In this document: positions 56,986-64,000 of the stretch, one piece after another
How the letters are laid out: the number at the start of each line of letters is the position of its first letter
Numbering within the stretch: the stretch's first letter is position 1
From: Gammaproteobacteria bacterium
GTDB lineage: Bacteria > Pseudomonadota > Gammaproteobacteria > JAJPIJ01
Direction of reading: 5' to 3'
Assembly: GCA_022072255.1 (NCBI GenBank)
Contig: JAJVHZ010000026.1
Coordinates: forward strand, 69,300-133,299
DNA: 64,000 bases
Position numbers and translations under genes: made by a program
The notes under the pieces: generated by a model
Databases searched by the model: none
Told to the model about the DNA's origin: nothing
What the model saw: the letters and a program-made list of their open reading frames with translations, nothing else

Positions 56986-57531
56986 ATGAAGCGGCGTGCA
57001 CTCGGTCCAGTCGTCCATATGGCGGTCACGCTGGTCGCGCTGCTCGCGCTTGGCCCAATCGCGGCGCGTGGCACCTATCAGGAGCCGGCGGAGTTCGTCG
57101 CGGAGGCGTTCGGAGGGGCGCCGCCCCCGCCCGAAGTGCTCACGCTCGACGAGCCGCTCGCGCAGCGTGCGCGCGAGATACTGGATCATCCAATCCGCGC
57201 AAAAAGGCTCCGCTATTGGCGAGAAGGTGTGCGTACGGTCTGGGTACTGGAGGAGGTCGGCAAGGAGGAGCCGATCACGGCCGGGTTCATCGTGAACGGG
57301 GGCAAGATTGAGCGAACCAAGGTGCTCATCTTCCGCGAATCACGCGGTTGGGAAGTCCGCTACCCTTTCTTCACCGATCAGTTCCACGGGATCACACTCG
57401 AAGGCGACGATGAACTCAGCCACTCGATCGACGCGATCTCCGGAGCGACCCTGTCGGTGTCAGCGCTGAAGAAACTCGCGCGCCTGGCACTGGTGCTCGA
57501 CCGCCATGTCCAAGCGGCATCACCCCGGTAG
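56986..57531 (+). CDS. FMN-binding domain protein
   Basis: 181 residues. N-terminal signal or anchor (VVHMAVTLVALLALGPIAARG). The C-terminal FMN_bind domain (residues about 95-170) includes SHSIDAISGATLSVSALKK; the S/T-G-A-T motif is where ApbE attaches FMN covalently to Thr. No apbE is in the window. It probably carries electrons in the periplasm. It overlaps the PepSY gene start by 26 bp, so the two are coupled. Confidence 0.82.
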   Translation: MKRRALGPVVHMAVTLVALLALGPIAARGTYQEPAEFVAEAFGGAPPPPEVLTLDEPLAQRAREILDHPIRAKRLRYWREGVRTVWVLEEVGKEEPITAGFIVNGGKIERTKVLIFRESRGWEVRYPFFTDQFHGITLEGDDELSHSIDAISGATLSVSALKKLARLALVLDRHVQAASPR

Positions 57532-58282
57532 CACGCAGCGACGGCTGAGCGTTGCGTTCCATGTTTGGCATCGCCGTCTCGGTGTTGCGGTTTGCATATT
57601 CGTCGTGATGCTCGTCGTGACGGGTATCGTCCTCAACCACACCGAACGGCTCGGAATGCACGAACGTCATGTGAATGTCGGGTGGATCCTGGATTGGTAC
57701 GGCATCGAAGCTCCGAGCGATGCGGTGAGCTACGCTGCGGGCGACGTGTGGATCACGCGCATGGGCAACCGACTGTTCTTCGACGGTACTCCGCTCGCCG
57801 AGGAAGTCGATCGCCTGGCCGGCGCCGTTGCGCTCGCCGCAAGCGAGGCAAGGATCGTGGTCGCGACGTCCGATCGGTTGTACATCTATTCCGCATCGGG
57901 AGAACTGGAAGAACCGTTGGGACGGGCGCACGGCGTACCGGATGACATGCGCGCGATCGGCACGCGCGCTGATGAGCTGGTGATCGCGACCGGCACCGGC
58001 ACGATGACGTTCTCGCTCGACGATCTGACAACTTCGCCTACCGACTCGAGCGGTGTCGCATGGGCGCGGCCCGGAAAGCCGGGCGAAATGCTGCAGCAGG
58101 AACTGACGGCCGCCTACCGTGGATCGGGATTGACGCTCGAACGCATACTTCTTGATCTACACAGTGGCCGGATCTTCGGTCGCTACGGCGTGTACTTCAT
58201 CGACGCGGTCGCCGCGATTGTTCTGCTGCTCGCGTTGAGCGGCGCGTGGCTGTGGCTGCGCCATCTCGGCAAGCGGCGCTAG
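57506..58282 (+). CDS. PepSY-associated membrane protein
   Basis: 258 residues. First membrane helix VWHRRLGVAVCIFVVMLVVTGIVLNHTE, a periplasmic part of about 150 residues, and a second helix DLHSGRIFGRYGVYFIDAVAAIVLLLALSGAWLWLRHL. The H-R-R/L-G, LNHTE and DLHSG histidines are typical of PepSY_TM proteins, some of which are heme-containing ferric reductase-like electron conduits. Paired with the FMN-binding protein, it likely passes electrons across the inner membrane to the flavoprotein. Confidence 0.78.
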   Translation: MSKRHHPGSTQRRLSVAFHVWHRRLGVAVCIFVVMLVVTGIVLNHTERLGMHERHVNVGWILDWYGIEAPSDAVSYAAGDVWITRMGNRLFFDGTPLAEEVDRLAGAVALAASEARIVVATSDRLYIYSASGELEEPLGRAHGVPDDMRAIGTRADELVIATGTGTMTFSLDDLTTSPTDSSGVAWARPGKPGEMLQQELTAAYRGSGLTLERILLDLHSGRIFGRYGVYFIDAVAAIVLLLALSGAWLWLRHLGKRR

Positions 58283-58324
58283 GGTCTGTTGACGTATGTT
58301 TTGCTGCCGCGACGGAGGCTGTGA

Positions 58325-58548
58325 ACAGCGCGATGGCAGGGGATCGCCACTGCGAGCGAGTCCGCCGCGCAGGCGTGGGCCACCGGCCGCACCGATTCCG
58401 GTGCACCGATCCGCCGGGCGAACTTGCTGTCGAACCGGCCGGAATTCCTTTCCACGGCTGCGCGACGCGCTGCTTGAGCGCTGGCCCGCGCGCGTCGAGC
58501 GGCAGGTCGAGGCCCGATGCGGGAGCCTCAACGAGGCCCACCACCTGC
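58325..58548 (-). pseudogene. Frameshifted remnant of Ada/Ogt O6-alkylguanine-DNA alkyltransferase domain
   Basis: Directly after the hflX stop the minus strand reads VVGLVEAPASGLDLPLDARGPALKQRVAQPWKGIPAGSTAS in one frame, then in another frame FARRIGAPESVRPVAHACAADSLAVAIPCHRAV. Joined, these match the C-terminal methyltransferase domain of Ada, including the active-site PCHR (58330-58341). The join lacks about 10 bp, roughly the codons for a YADI-like stretch, which explains the frameshift. Homology stops right after PCHRAV, where the sequence becomes CACAGCCTCCGTCGCGG...GTCAACAGACCC, possibly an insertion-sequence end. The N-terminal Ada domains are missing. Confidence 0.8.
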
Positions 58549-59829
58549 TCAGGCCTCCAACAGTTCGGCGCTCTCGGTGGCTGCAGGTTGCATCGGGCGC
58601 GGCAGGCCGGCCTCGGTGCAGAGGTGCCGCAGGTATTCGGGGTCCATGTGCACGGTGACGACCCAGCCCCCGCCGTCCTCGGCGTGCCGCTCGCCGGTCA
58701 CCACGCCCATCGCGTGGAGGCGCGCACGCAGCCGCGCCGCGTTCGGCGGCACGTCCAGACGAACCGGTCCGACGCCGCGGCGCATGCGCTCGGCCACGGC
58801 CTGGAGCAGCAGTTCGATGCCCTGCCCGGTCCGCGCCGACAGCCAGACGCGCCGCGGCGCTCCCTCGTCGTTGCGGTCGATGCGTGGCGCCACACCCTCG
58901 AGCCGGTCGATCTGGTTCATCACCATGAGGCTGGGAAGGGCATCGGCGCCGATCTCCCGCAAGACCTCGATCACGTCCGCGGCGCGTTCCTCGCGCCGTG
59001 GATCCGCCGCATCGATGACCACGAGGAGCAGATCGGACTGTGTCGCCTCCTCCAGCGTGGCGCGAAAGGCGGCCACCAGCTCGTGGGGCAGATCGCGGAT
59101 GAATCCGACGGTGTCGCTCAGGACCGCGTGACCGCTGCCCGGCAGATCGAGCCGGCGCAGGGTCGGGTCCAGGGTCGCGAACAACTGATCGGCGACGTAC
59201 GTGCCCGCGCCGGTCAGCGCGTTGAACAGCGTGGACTTGCCGGCGTTCGTATAGCCGACCAGGGAGACGGTGGGCATATCGGCGCGGGCGCGCGCCCGAC
59301 GGCGCTCGCGACGTTGACACCGCACCCGCTCCAGGCGCTCCTCGATCTGGCGCATGCGCCGTTCCACCAGCCGGCGGTCGATCTCCAGCTGGGTCTCGCC
59401 GGGACCACCCCGCACCCCGATACCGCCCTTCTGCCGCTCGAGGTGAGTCCAGCCGCGCACCAGGCGCGTGGCCATGTGCCGACACTGGGCGAGCTCCACC
59501 TGCAACTTGCCCTCGTAGGTGTGCGCGCGCCGGGCGAAGATGTCGAGGATGACGCCGGTACGGTCGGTGACGCGGCAGCGCAGCCGCCTCTCGAGGTTGC
59601 GTTCCTGCGCCGGCGTGAGGCTGTGATTGAACAGCACCACCTCGGCGCCCAGCGTTTCGACGGCGGCGTCAAGCTCCTGGAGCTTGCCGCTGCCGATGAA
59701 ATGGGCCGGATCCGGTGCGTGACGCGAGCCGGTGAGCGTGCCCACCACCTCGGCGCCCGCGGAGCTGGCCAGCTCCACGAACTCGTGCAGCGACTCCTCG
59801 AGTGGTGCGCCGCGCAGGGTGATATTCAC
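58549..59829 (-). CDS. hflX: GTPase HflX
   Basis: 426 residues. Ribosome-splitting GTPase. N-terminal HflX domain with ARRAHTYEGKLQVELAQ and RGWTHLERQKGGIGVRGGPGETQLEIDRR; G domain with VGYTNAGKSTLFNAL, DTVGFIRDLPHELVAAF and MNQID. It follows hfq by about 107 bp, as in E. coli. The next gene downstream should be hflK but an island intervenes, starting with the ada remnant at the stop codon. Confidence 0.97.
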   Translation of the reverse strand: MNITLRGAPLEESLHEFVELASSAGAEVVGTLTGSRHAPDPAHFIGSGKLQELDAAVETLGAEVVLFNHSLTPAQERNLERRLRCRVTDRTGVILDIFARRAHTYEGKLQVELAQCRHMATRLVRGWTHLERQKGGIGVRGGPGETQLEIDRRLVERRMRQIEERLERVRCQRRERRRARARADMPTVSLVGYTNAGKSTLFNALTGAGTYVADQLFATLDPTLRRLDLPGSGHAVLSDTVGFIRDLPHELVAAFRATLEEATQSDLLLVVIDAADPRREERAADVIEVLREIGADALPSLMVMNQIDRLEGVAPRIDRNDEGAPRRVWLSARTGQGIELLLQAVAERMRRGVGPVRLDVPPNAARLRARLHAMGVVTGERHAEDGGGWVVTVHMDPEYLRHLCTEAGLPRPMQPAATESAELLEA

Positions 59830-59936
59830 CAGGATCGCGCGCCGCCCCTGGGAGGGACGCTCAAACAGGGACGTGGTCAGGGCCCGCCCCCGTACGCGTC
59901 AAGTCCCGCCGCCACTGGCGCCCCGATAGCCGCACC

Positions 59937-60185
59937 TTACTCCCCGGCACCCGCCGCATCCTCGTCGGTACGCGGCAACTTGACGTTGCGCGCCGGCACG
60001 ACCGTGGAAACCGCGTGCTTGTAGACCATCTGGCTGACGGAATTCTTCAGCAGGATGACGAATTGATCGAAGGATTCGATCTGCCCCTGCAACTTGATGC
60101 CATTGACCAGGTAGATCGACACCGGGACGTGTTCCTTGCGCAGGGCGTTCAGGAACGGCTCCTGCAATGACTGTCCTTTACTCAT
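59937..60185 (-). CDS. hfq: RNA chaperone Hfq
   Basis: 82 residues. Sm1 [46 protein letters not shown] and Sm2 [15 protein letters not shown] (the KH motif binds the U-rich RNA 3' ends), with a short C-terminal tail. Hexameric partner of small RNAs. A roughly 190 bp gap separates it from miaA and holds its promoter and long leader. Confidence 0.98.
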   Translation of the reverse strand: MSKGQSLQEPFLNALRKEHVPVSIYLVNGIKLQGQIESFDQFVILLKNSVSQMVYKHAVSTVVPARNVKLPRTDEDAAGAGE

Positions 60186-60372
60186 CGTTGTTCTCCTTCT
60201 TCTGTTGCGCTTCTACTTTTCGGTTGCATCCAGCTTGTACATTGTCTGCGCACGAGGATTTGCCACAGCCGGAGCGCCGGCCTCCCTGGGCGGCACGCCG
60301 GCGTCGTCCGGCCCTTTTACCTCCGATTGGCCGGGAACAAGTCCGGGTTGGAAATTACGTCCCTTTGTTGAA

Positions 60373-60401
60373 ATTATACCCGCTTAATCTTGACATGCCG
60401 A
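60373..60401 (-). promoter_or_regulatory. Promoter candidate for hfq-hflX
   Basis: Minus strand TCGGCA (-35, 4 of 6), 17 bp spacer, TATAAT (-10, perfect). It overlaps the 3' end of miaA, comparable to the hfq promoters inside miaA in E. coli, and leaves a leader of about 180 bases. Confidence 0.6.
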
Positions 60402-61351
60402 TGAAGAATATGTTCCACACTTCGCACCAATTCATCGGCCTGCTCTGGCCTGCCGGCATCCAGCCACCGTGCGCCCGGCTCCGCCCGCAGCCAGGTCAAC
60501 TGACGCTTGGCGAGCTGGCGCGTGGCGGCGACCGCGGCGCGGATCATGCTCGCCCGATCGCACCGGCCATGCAGGTGGGCCCACGCCTGCCGGTAGCCCA
60601 CCACGCGCAACGCCGGCAGATCCGCGTGCAGATCGCCACGGTCGCGCAATCGCCGGACCTCATCCAGGAATCCCTCGGACAACATCTGATGAAACCGCGC
60701 CTCGACCCGGCGGCGCAGGTCCTCACGGTCGGTCGGACACAGCACGAATTTCCACAGGGCATAAGGCAGTTCGGTGCGATGGGCAGCCCACCAGTCGCTC
60801 ATGCTGCGGCCGGTGAGCGCGTGCACCTCCAGGGCCCGCTGTATCCGTTGCGGATCGTTCGGGTGGATGCGGGCGGCGGCCTGCGGATCGACGGCCGCCA
60901 GGCGCGCGTGCATCGCCGCCCAGCCCAGCCGGGCGGCCTCGGCGCCCAGCGCCGCGCGGGTGGCGGCATCCGCCGGCGGCAGTGGCGAGAGGCCACGCTC
61001 CAGGGCGCGGAAGTACAGTCCCGTGCCGCCCACCAGCAGTGGCACGCGGCCAGCGCGCCGGATCGCCTCGATGGCAGCCAGCGCATCGGCGCGAAATTCG
61101 CCGGCGGAGTAGTTCGCGCTTGGCTCCCTGATGTCGATGAGGTGATGGGGCGCCCGTGCCAGCACCTCGGGCGTCGGCTTGGCCGTCCCGATATCCATGC
61201 CACGATAGACCATCGCGGAGTCCACGCTGACGATCTCCAGCGGCAGGCGCTGCACGAGCTCGACCGCCGCGGCGGTCTTGCCGCTGCAGGTGGGGCCCAT
61301 CAGGAAGATGACCGGCGGGCGCGGCGCTGCGGTCGACGGCGAGGGTTTCAT
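60374..61351 (-). CDS. miaA: tRNA dimethylallyltransferase
   Basis: 325 residues from ATG 61351 (MKPSPSTAAPRPPVIFLMGPTCSGKTAAAVEL). It adds the dimethylallyl group to A37 of tRNAs reading codons with first base U. P-loop GPTCSGKT, substrate motif SVDSAMVYRGMDIGTAKP, ALRVVGYRQAW and TRQLAKRQLTWLR. It uses DMAPP, the product of ispH in this window. Order mutL-miaA-hfq is conserved. Confidence 0.96.
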   Translation of the reverse strand: MKPSPSTAAPRPPVIFLMGPTCSGKTAAAVELVQRLPLEIVSVDSAMVYRGMDIGTAKPTPEVLARAPHHLIDIREPSANYSAGEFRADALAAIEAIRRAGRVPLLVGGTGLYFRALERGLSPLPPADAATRAALGAEAARLGWAAMHARLAAVDPQAAARIHPNDPQRIQRALEVHALTGRSMSDWWAAHRTELPYALWKFVLCPTDREDLRRRVEARFHQMLSEGFLDEVRRLRDRGDLHADLPALRVVGYRQAWAHLHGRCDRASMIRAAVAATRQLAKRQLTWLRAEPGARWLDAGRPEQADELVRSVEHILHRHVKIKRV

Positions 61352-61397
61352 GGGTTGAGATTGCGGGGATGGCCGTGGCCGCGACGCACGGGAGTTC

Positions 61398-63134
61398 CTA
61401 GTCGCGGTCTGCGAGCAGCCGCCTGAGATCGAGGGCGGTGACCCGCGCGGCGAGGCCTCGGCACACCATGGCATCGACGCCGTAGCGCCCGGCGAGTTCC
61501 CGTAGCAGCGCCACCGCCTCCGTGTCCGTGGACGGCAGCAGCGCGGCGGCGCCGGCACGGGCGATGCCCTTCAAGATTGCCTGCTGCCGCAATTCAGGCA
61601 GCGCGTGCGTCTCGGCACCCGCATGCAACACGCCATCCAGCACTGCCTGTGCCGGGATCTCCCGCAGCGCGGCGGGCACGGCGCGCAGCATCACGGTGCC
61701 CGGCGCCGCCCGCTCCAGTTCCACCCCGCAGGCCGGCAGCACGTCCACCACGCGCTCGATGGCGTCCGCGGCCACCTCGTCGACGGCCATCGCACAGGGA
61801 AAAAGCAGGGGTCGGGGGTCCGTCGCCCGGCGATCGCCCGCGCCCTCCAGGGCGTCCAGCCAGAGCGCGGCGCGGGCGCGCTGCGCGTCGATCAGCAGCA
61901 GCGCGCTGGCCGCGCGGGCGACGATGAGGCCGCCCGGCAGCACCATGGCCTTGTCGATCTCCAGCGAGGGGGACGTAGCCACCGTGAATGGCGGTTCCTC
62001 GCCTGGCTCGACGGCCGTCGCCCGCGTCGCCAGCCTGGCCGGATAATCCGGACCGGGCTCGGCGATGACCGACGGCAGCGCCGGGCCGGCGCCGCCGGTA
62101 TCCCCGGGCAGCGCGCGCCCCGGCGCCGCATCGGGGCCGCGCAGCACACGCCGCAGGGCGCTGAACACGAAGTCGTGCACCCGGCGGGTGTCCGCGAAGC
62201 GCACCTCGATCTTGGCCGGATGGACGTTCACGTCGAGCGTCTGCGGATCGATCTCCAGATACAGGACGTAGGCCGGGTGTCGGCCTGCGGCAAGCGCATC
62301 CCCATAGGCGAGGCGCGTGGCGTGCTGCAGGCGCGGATCGCGCACCGGACGGCCGTTGACGAACCAGAACTGCAGATCGCTCTGGTTGCGCGCGCCCGCC
62401 GGCGCCGCGATCCACCCGCGCACCGCCAGGCCCGGGACCGCAGCATCGACCGGCCGCGCATGGCGCAGGAACGCCAGGCCGCAGACTTTTTCCAGCCGGC
62501 GAGCGACCTGCTCCTCGGACAGAGCCGGTCGGATCGCCAGCACGCGCTGCTGGTTGTGGGTGAGACTCAGGCCGAGGTGAGGGCGCGACAATGCGGTGCG
62601 GCGCAGCCAGTCCTGGATGTGCAGAAATTCGGTGCGTTCGCTCTTCAGGAACCGCCGGCGCACGGGCGTGCTGAAAAACAGGTCCCGCACCTCGATGGTC
62701 GTGCCCGTGGCGTGCGCGGCCGGCATCGGCCCCTCGATATCGGCCGATCCCTGCATGGAGACGGTCCAGGTCTCGCTGCTGCCGTGCTCGCTCGAGGTCA
62801 GCGTCAGCCGCGCGACGGCGCCGATGCTCGCCAGCGCCTCGCCGCGGAAGCCGAGCGTGCCGAGGACCGCCAGGTCCGCCAGTGATCGCAGCTTGCTGGT
62901 CGCGTGCCGCTGCAGGGCCAGCGGCAGGTCCTCGCGGCTCATCCCGCCGCCGTCGTCGCGCACCCGGATGAGGCGCGCGCCGCCGAGCTCCACCTCGACG
63001 CTGATCTGCCCGGCGCCGGCGTCGATGCTGTTTTCCACCAGCTCCTTGACGACGGAAAACGGGCGTTCGATCACCTCGCCGGCGGCGATCTGGTTGATGA
63101 CGGAATCCGGCAGTAATGCGATGCGCGGCGACAT
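61398..63134 (-). CDS. mutL: DNA mismatch repair protein MutL
   Basis: 578 residues. GHKL ATPase with ELVENSIDAGAG, RVRDDGGGMSREDLPLALQRHATSKL and LGTLGFRGEALASI. The C-terminal dimerisation domain lacks the DQHAxxExxxxE endonuclease motif (here LLLIDAQRARAALWL), so this is the non-nuclease type, as in E. coli, where MutH makes the nick. It lies between the amidase and miaA. Confidence 0.96.
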   Translation of the reverse strand: MSPRIALLPDSVINQIAAGEVIERPFSVVKELVENSIDAGAGQISVEVELGGARLIRVRDDGGGMSREDLPLALQRHATSKLRSLADLAVLGTLGFRGEALASIGAVARLTLTSSEHGSSETWTVSMQGSADIEGPMPAAHATGTTIEVRDLFFSTPVRRRFLKSERTEFLHIQDWLRRTALSRPHLGLSLTHNQQRVLAIRPALSEEQVARRLEKVCGLAFLRHARPVDAAVPGLAVRGWIAAPAGARNQSDLQFWFVNGRPVRDPRLQHATRLAYGDALAAGRHPAYVLYLEIDPQTLDVNVHPAKIEVRFADTRRVHDFVFSALRRVLRGPDAAPGRALPGDTGGAGPALPSVIAEPGPDYPARLATRATAVEPGEEPPFTVATSPSLEIDKAMVLPGGLIVARAASALLLIDAQRARAALWLDALEGAGDRRATDPRPLLFPCAMAVDEVAADAIERVVDVLPACGVELERAAPGTVMLRAVPAALREIPAQAVLDGVLHAGAETHALPELRQQAILKGIARAGAAALLPSTDTEAVALLRELAGRYGVDAMVCRGLAARVTALDLRRLLADRD

Positions 63135-63203
63135 GCCACGCTATGGTAAAGGCCGGCGGGACCGCGGGTAAGTGTCGCGACGGACGACGCCGCGCGCCGT
63201 CGT

Positions 63204-64000
63204 TCAGGGGTTCGAGGCCACGCGGCGCTCGCGCCGTTCTGCCATCAGGGTGCCGGGGGGCGGTGTGGTCTCGAAATACCGGTGTATGCCACCCGCGATG
63301 GCGCCTGCCAGTTGCTTCTGGTGCGAGGCGGTGCGCAGCTTGCGCTCCTCCGCGGCGTTGGTGAGATATGCCGTCTCCACCAGGATCGAGGGTATGTCCG
63401 GGGACTTCAGCACCACGAAGCCGGCGTGCTGCACCTGCGGCTTGCGCACGTTGCCGATGCCGTCGAGCCGGTCGAGTACCTCCTCGGCGACATCGGTGCT
63501 CGCCTCCATGGAGGCGGTCTGCGACAGGTCGAGGAGCACCGATTTCAGAACGCTGTCCTTGTCGTCCCAGGTGACCCCACCGATGTAGTCGGAGGAGTTC
63601 TCGCGGTCGGCGAGCCAGCGTGCGGCCTCGCTGCTGGCGCCGCGCTGCGAAAGGACATAGACCGAGGAGCCGGCGACTTCGGGGTTCTTGTAGGCATCCG
63701 CGTGCACCGACACGAACATGTCGGCCCGATGACCACGTGCCTTTTCGATGCGCTTGCGCAGCGGGATGAAATAGTCGCCATCGCGCGTCAGGACCGCGCG
63801 CATGCCCTCGACGCGATTGATCTCCTCGGCCAACCGGCGCGCGATCGCCAGCGTGACGTCTTTCTCGCGCGTGCCCTTGCGGCCGGTGGCGCCGGGGTCC
63901 TCGCCGCCGTGGCCGGCGTCGACCGCCACGATGACGTCGCGGCCGCGCCCGGTGCCCGAAGCCGGCGCCGGCGGCTTGGCCGGCGGGCTGGGCGCCATGG
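63204..64000 (-). CDS. N-acetylmuramoyl-L-alanine amidase (AmiB/AmiC type), 5' end cut
   Basis: At least 264 residues; the N-terminus (signal peptide and AMIN domain) lies beyond the right edge. Amidase_3 zinc enzyme cleaving peptide stems from peptidoglycan during cell separation. Zinc ligands and catalytic residues: VDAGHGGEDPGA (His), GTREKDVTL (Glu), VSVHADAY (His) and ILVETAYLTN (Glu). The stretch before the domain, APSPPAKPPAPASGTG, is the linker. The amiB-mutL-miaA order is that of E. coli. Confidence 0.93.
   Translation of the reverse strand, partial: MAPSPPAKPPAPASGTGRGRDVIVAVDAGHGGEDPGATGRKGTREKDVTLAIARRLAEEINRVEGMRAVLTRDGDYFIPLRKRIEKARGHRADMFVSVHADAYKNPEVAGSSVYVLSQRGASSEAARWLADRENSSDYIGGVTWDDKDSVLKSVLLDLSQTASMEASTDVAEEVLDRLDGIGNVRKPQVQHAGFVVLKSPDIPSILVETAYLTNAAEERKLRTASHQKQLAGAIAGGIHRYFETTPPPGTLMAERRERRVASNP

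Noticed and set aside
58283-58324. Complete insertion sequence next to the ada remnant
   Set aside because: GGGTCTGTTGACGTATG looks like an insertion-sequence end, but there is no transposase and no partner inverted repeat; at most a relic.

Overview
The window looks like chromosomal DNA of a high-GC gammaproteobacterium. The evidence is gene order: mutL-miaA-hfq-hflX...hflK-hflC-DUF2065-hisZ-purA, rplU-rpmA-obgE with ispB nearby, rpsF-rpsR-(DUF2232)-rplI-dnaB-alr-radA, murJ-ribF-ileS-lspA-ispH with a divergent TTG-started rpsT, and rnr-rlmB. I cannot fix the genus. No CRISPR array, intact insertion sequence, integrase or rRNA operon was seen.

Layout. 1-6.1 kb: type IV pilus minor pilin operon (pilY1 cut by the left edge, fimT, pilV, pilW, pilX, pilE). 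6.1-16.7 kb: housekeeping block (ispH, lspA, ileS, ribF, murJ, divergent rpsT, proB, obgE, rpmA, rplU). 16.7-22.8 kb: a six-gene plus-strand locus lying between rplU and ispB: a FimV/TPR-like protein, a receiver-like protein with an unrecognised C-terminal domain, a Ser/Thr kinase fused to a small GTPase, two roadblock-type proteins and a FIST sensor protein. This is the best candidate here for a poorly described system. 22.9-24.1 kb: ispB and tRNA-Pro(CGG). 24.5-31.4 kb: accessory envelope region with two PEP-CTERM/VPLPA-sorted proteins, a DUF1800/DUF1501 pair and a membrane-anchored Mrr-like protein with an altered active site. 31.5-44.6 kb: radA, alr, dnaB, rplI, DUF2232, rpsR, rpsF, a MATE pump, a PatB/MalY aminotransferase, cysK, rlmB, rnr and tRNA-Leu(CAG). 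45.3-49.4 kb: a FixL/FixJ-type pair whose sensor keeps the FixL heme-ligand region, divergent from a YeiH-type transporter and a 49-residue membrane protein missed by the ORF track. 49.5-54.3 kb: purA, hisZ, DUF2065, hflC, hflK. 54.3-58.5 kb: an island splitting hflK from hflX, with decayed sequence, a promoter, a porin, an FMN-binding protein, a PepSY membrane protein and a frameshifted remnant of the Ada/Ogt alkyltransferase domain. 58.5-64 kb: hflX, hfq, miaA, mutL and an N-acetylmuramoyl-L-alanine amidase cut by the right edge.

How the parts may work together. The pilus genes build the minor-pilin tip. The kinase/GTPase/roadblock/FIST locus has the parts of an MglA/MglB-like polarity or motility switch driven by phosphorylation and a small-ligand sensor; a link to the pilus is inference only. 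FixLJ may adjust transport to oxygen. The porin/FMN-binding/PepSY cluster looks like an outer-membrane uptake plus periplasmic electron-transfer unit. All assignments come from reading the sequence; no database search was run.
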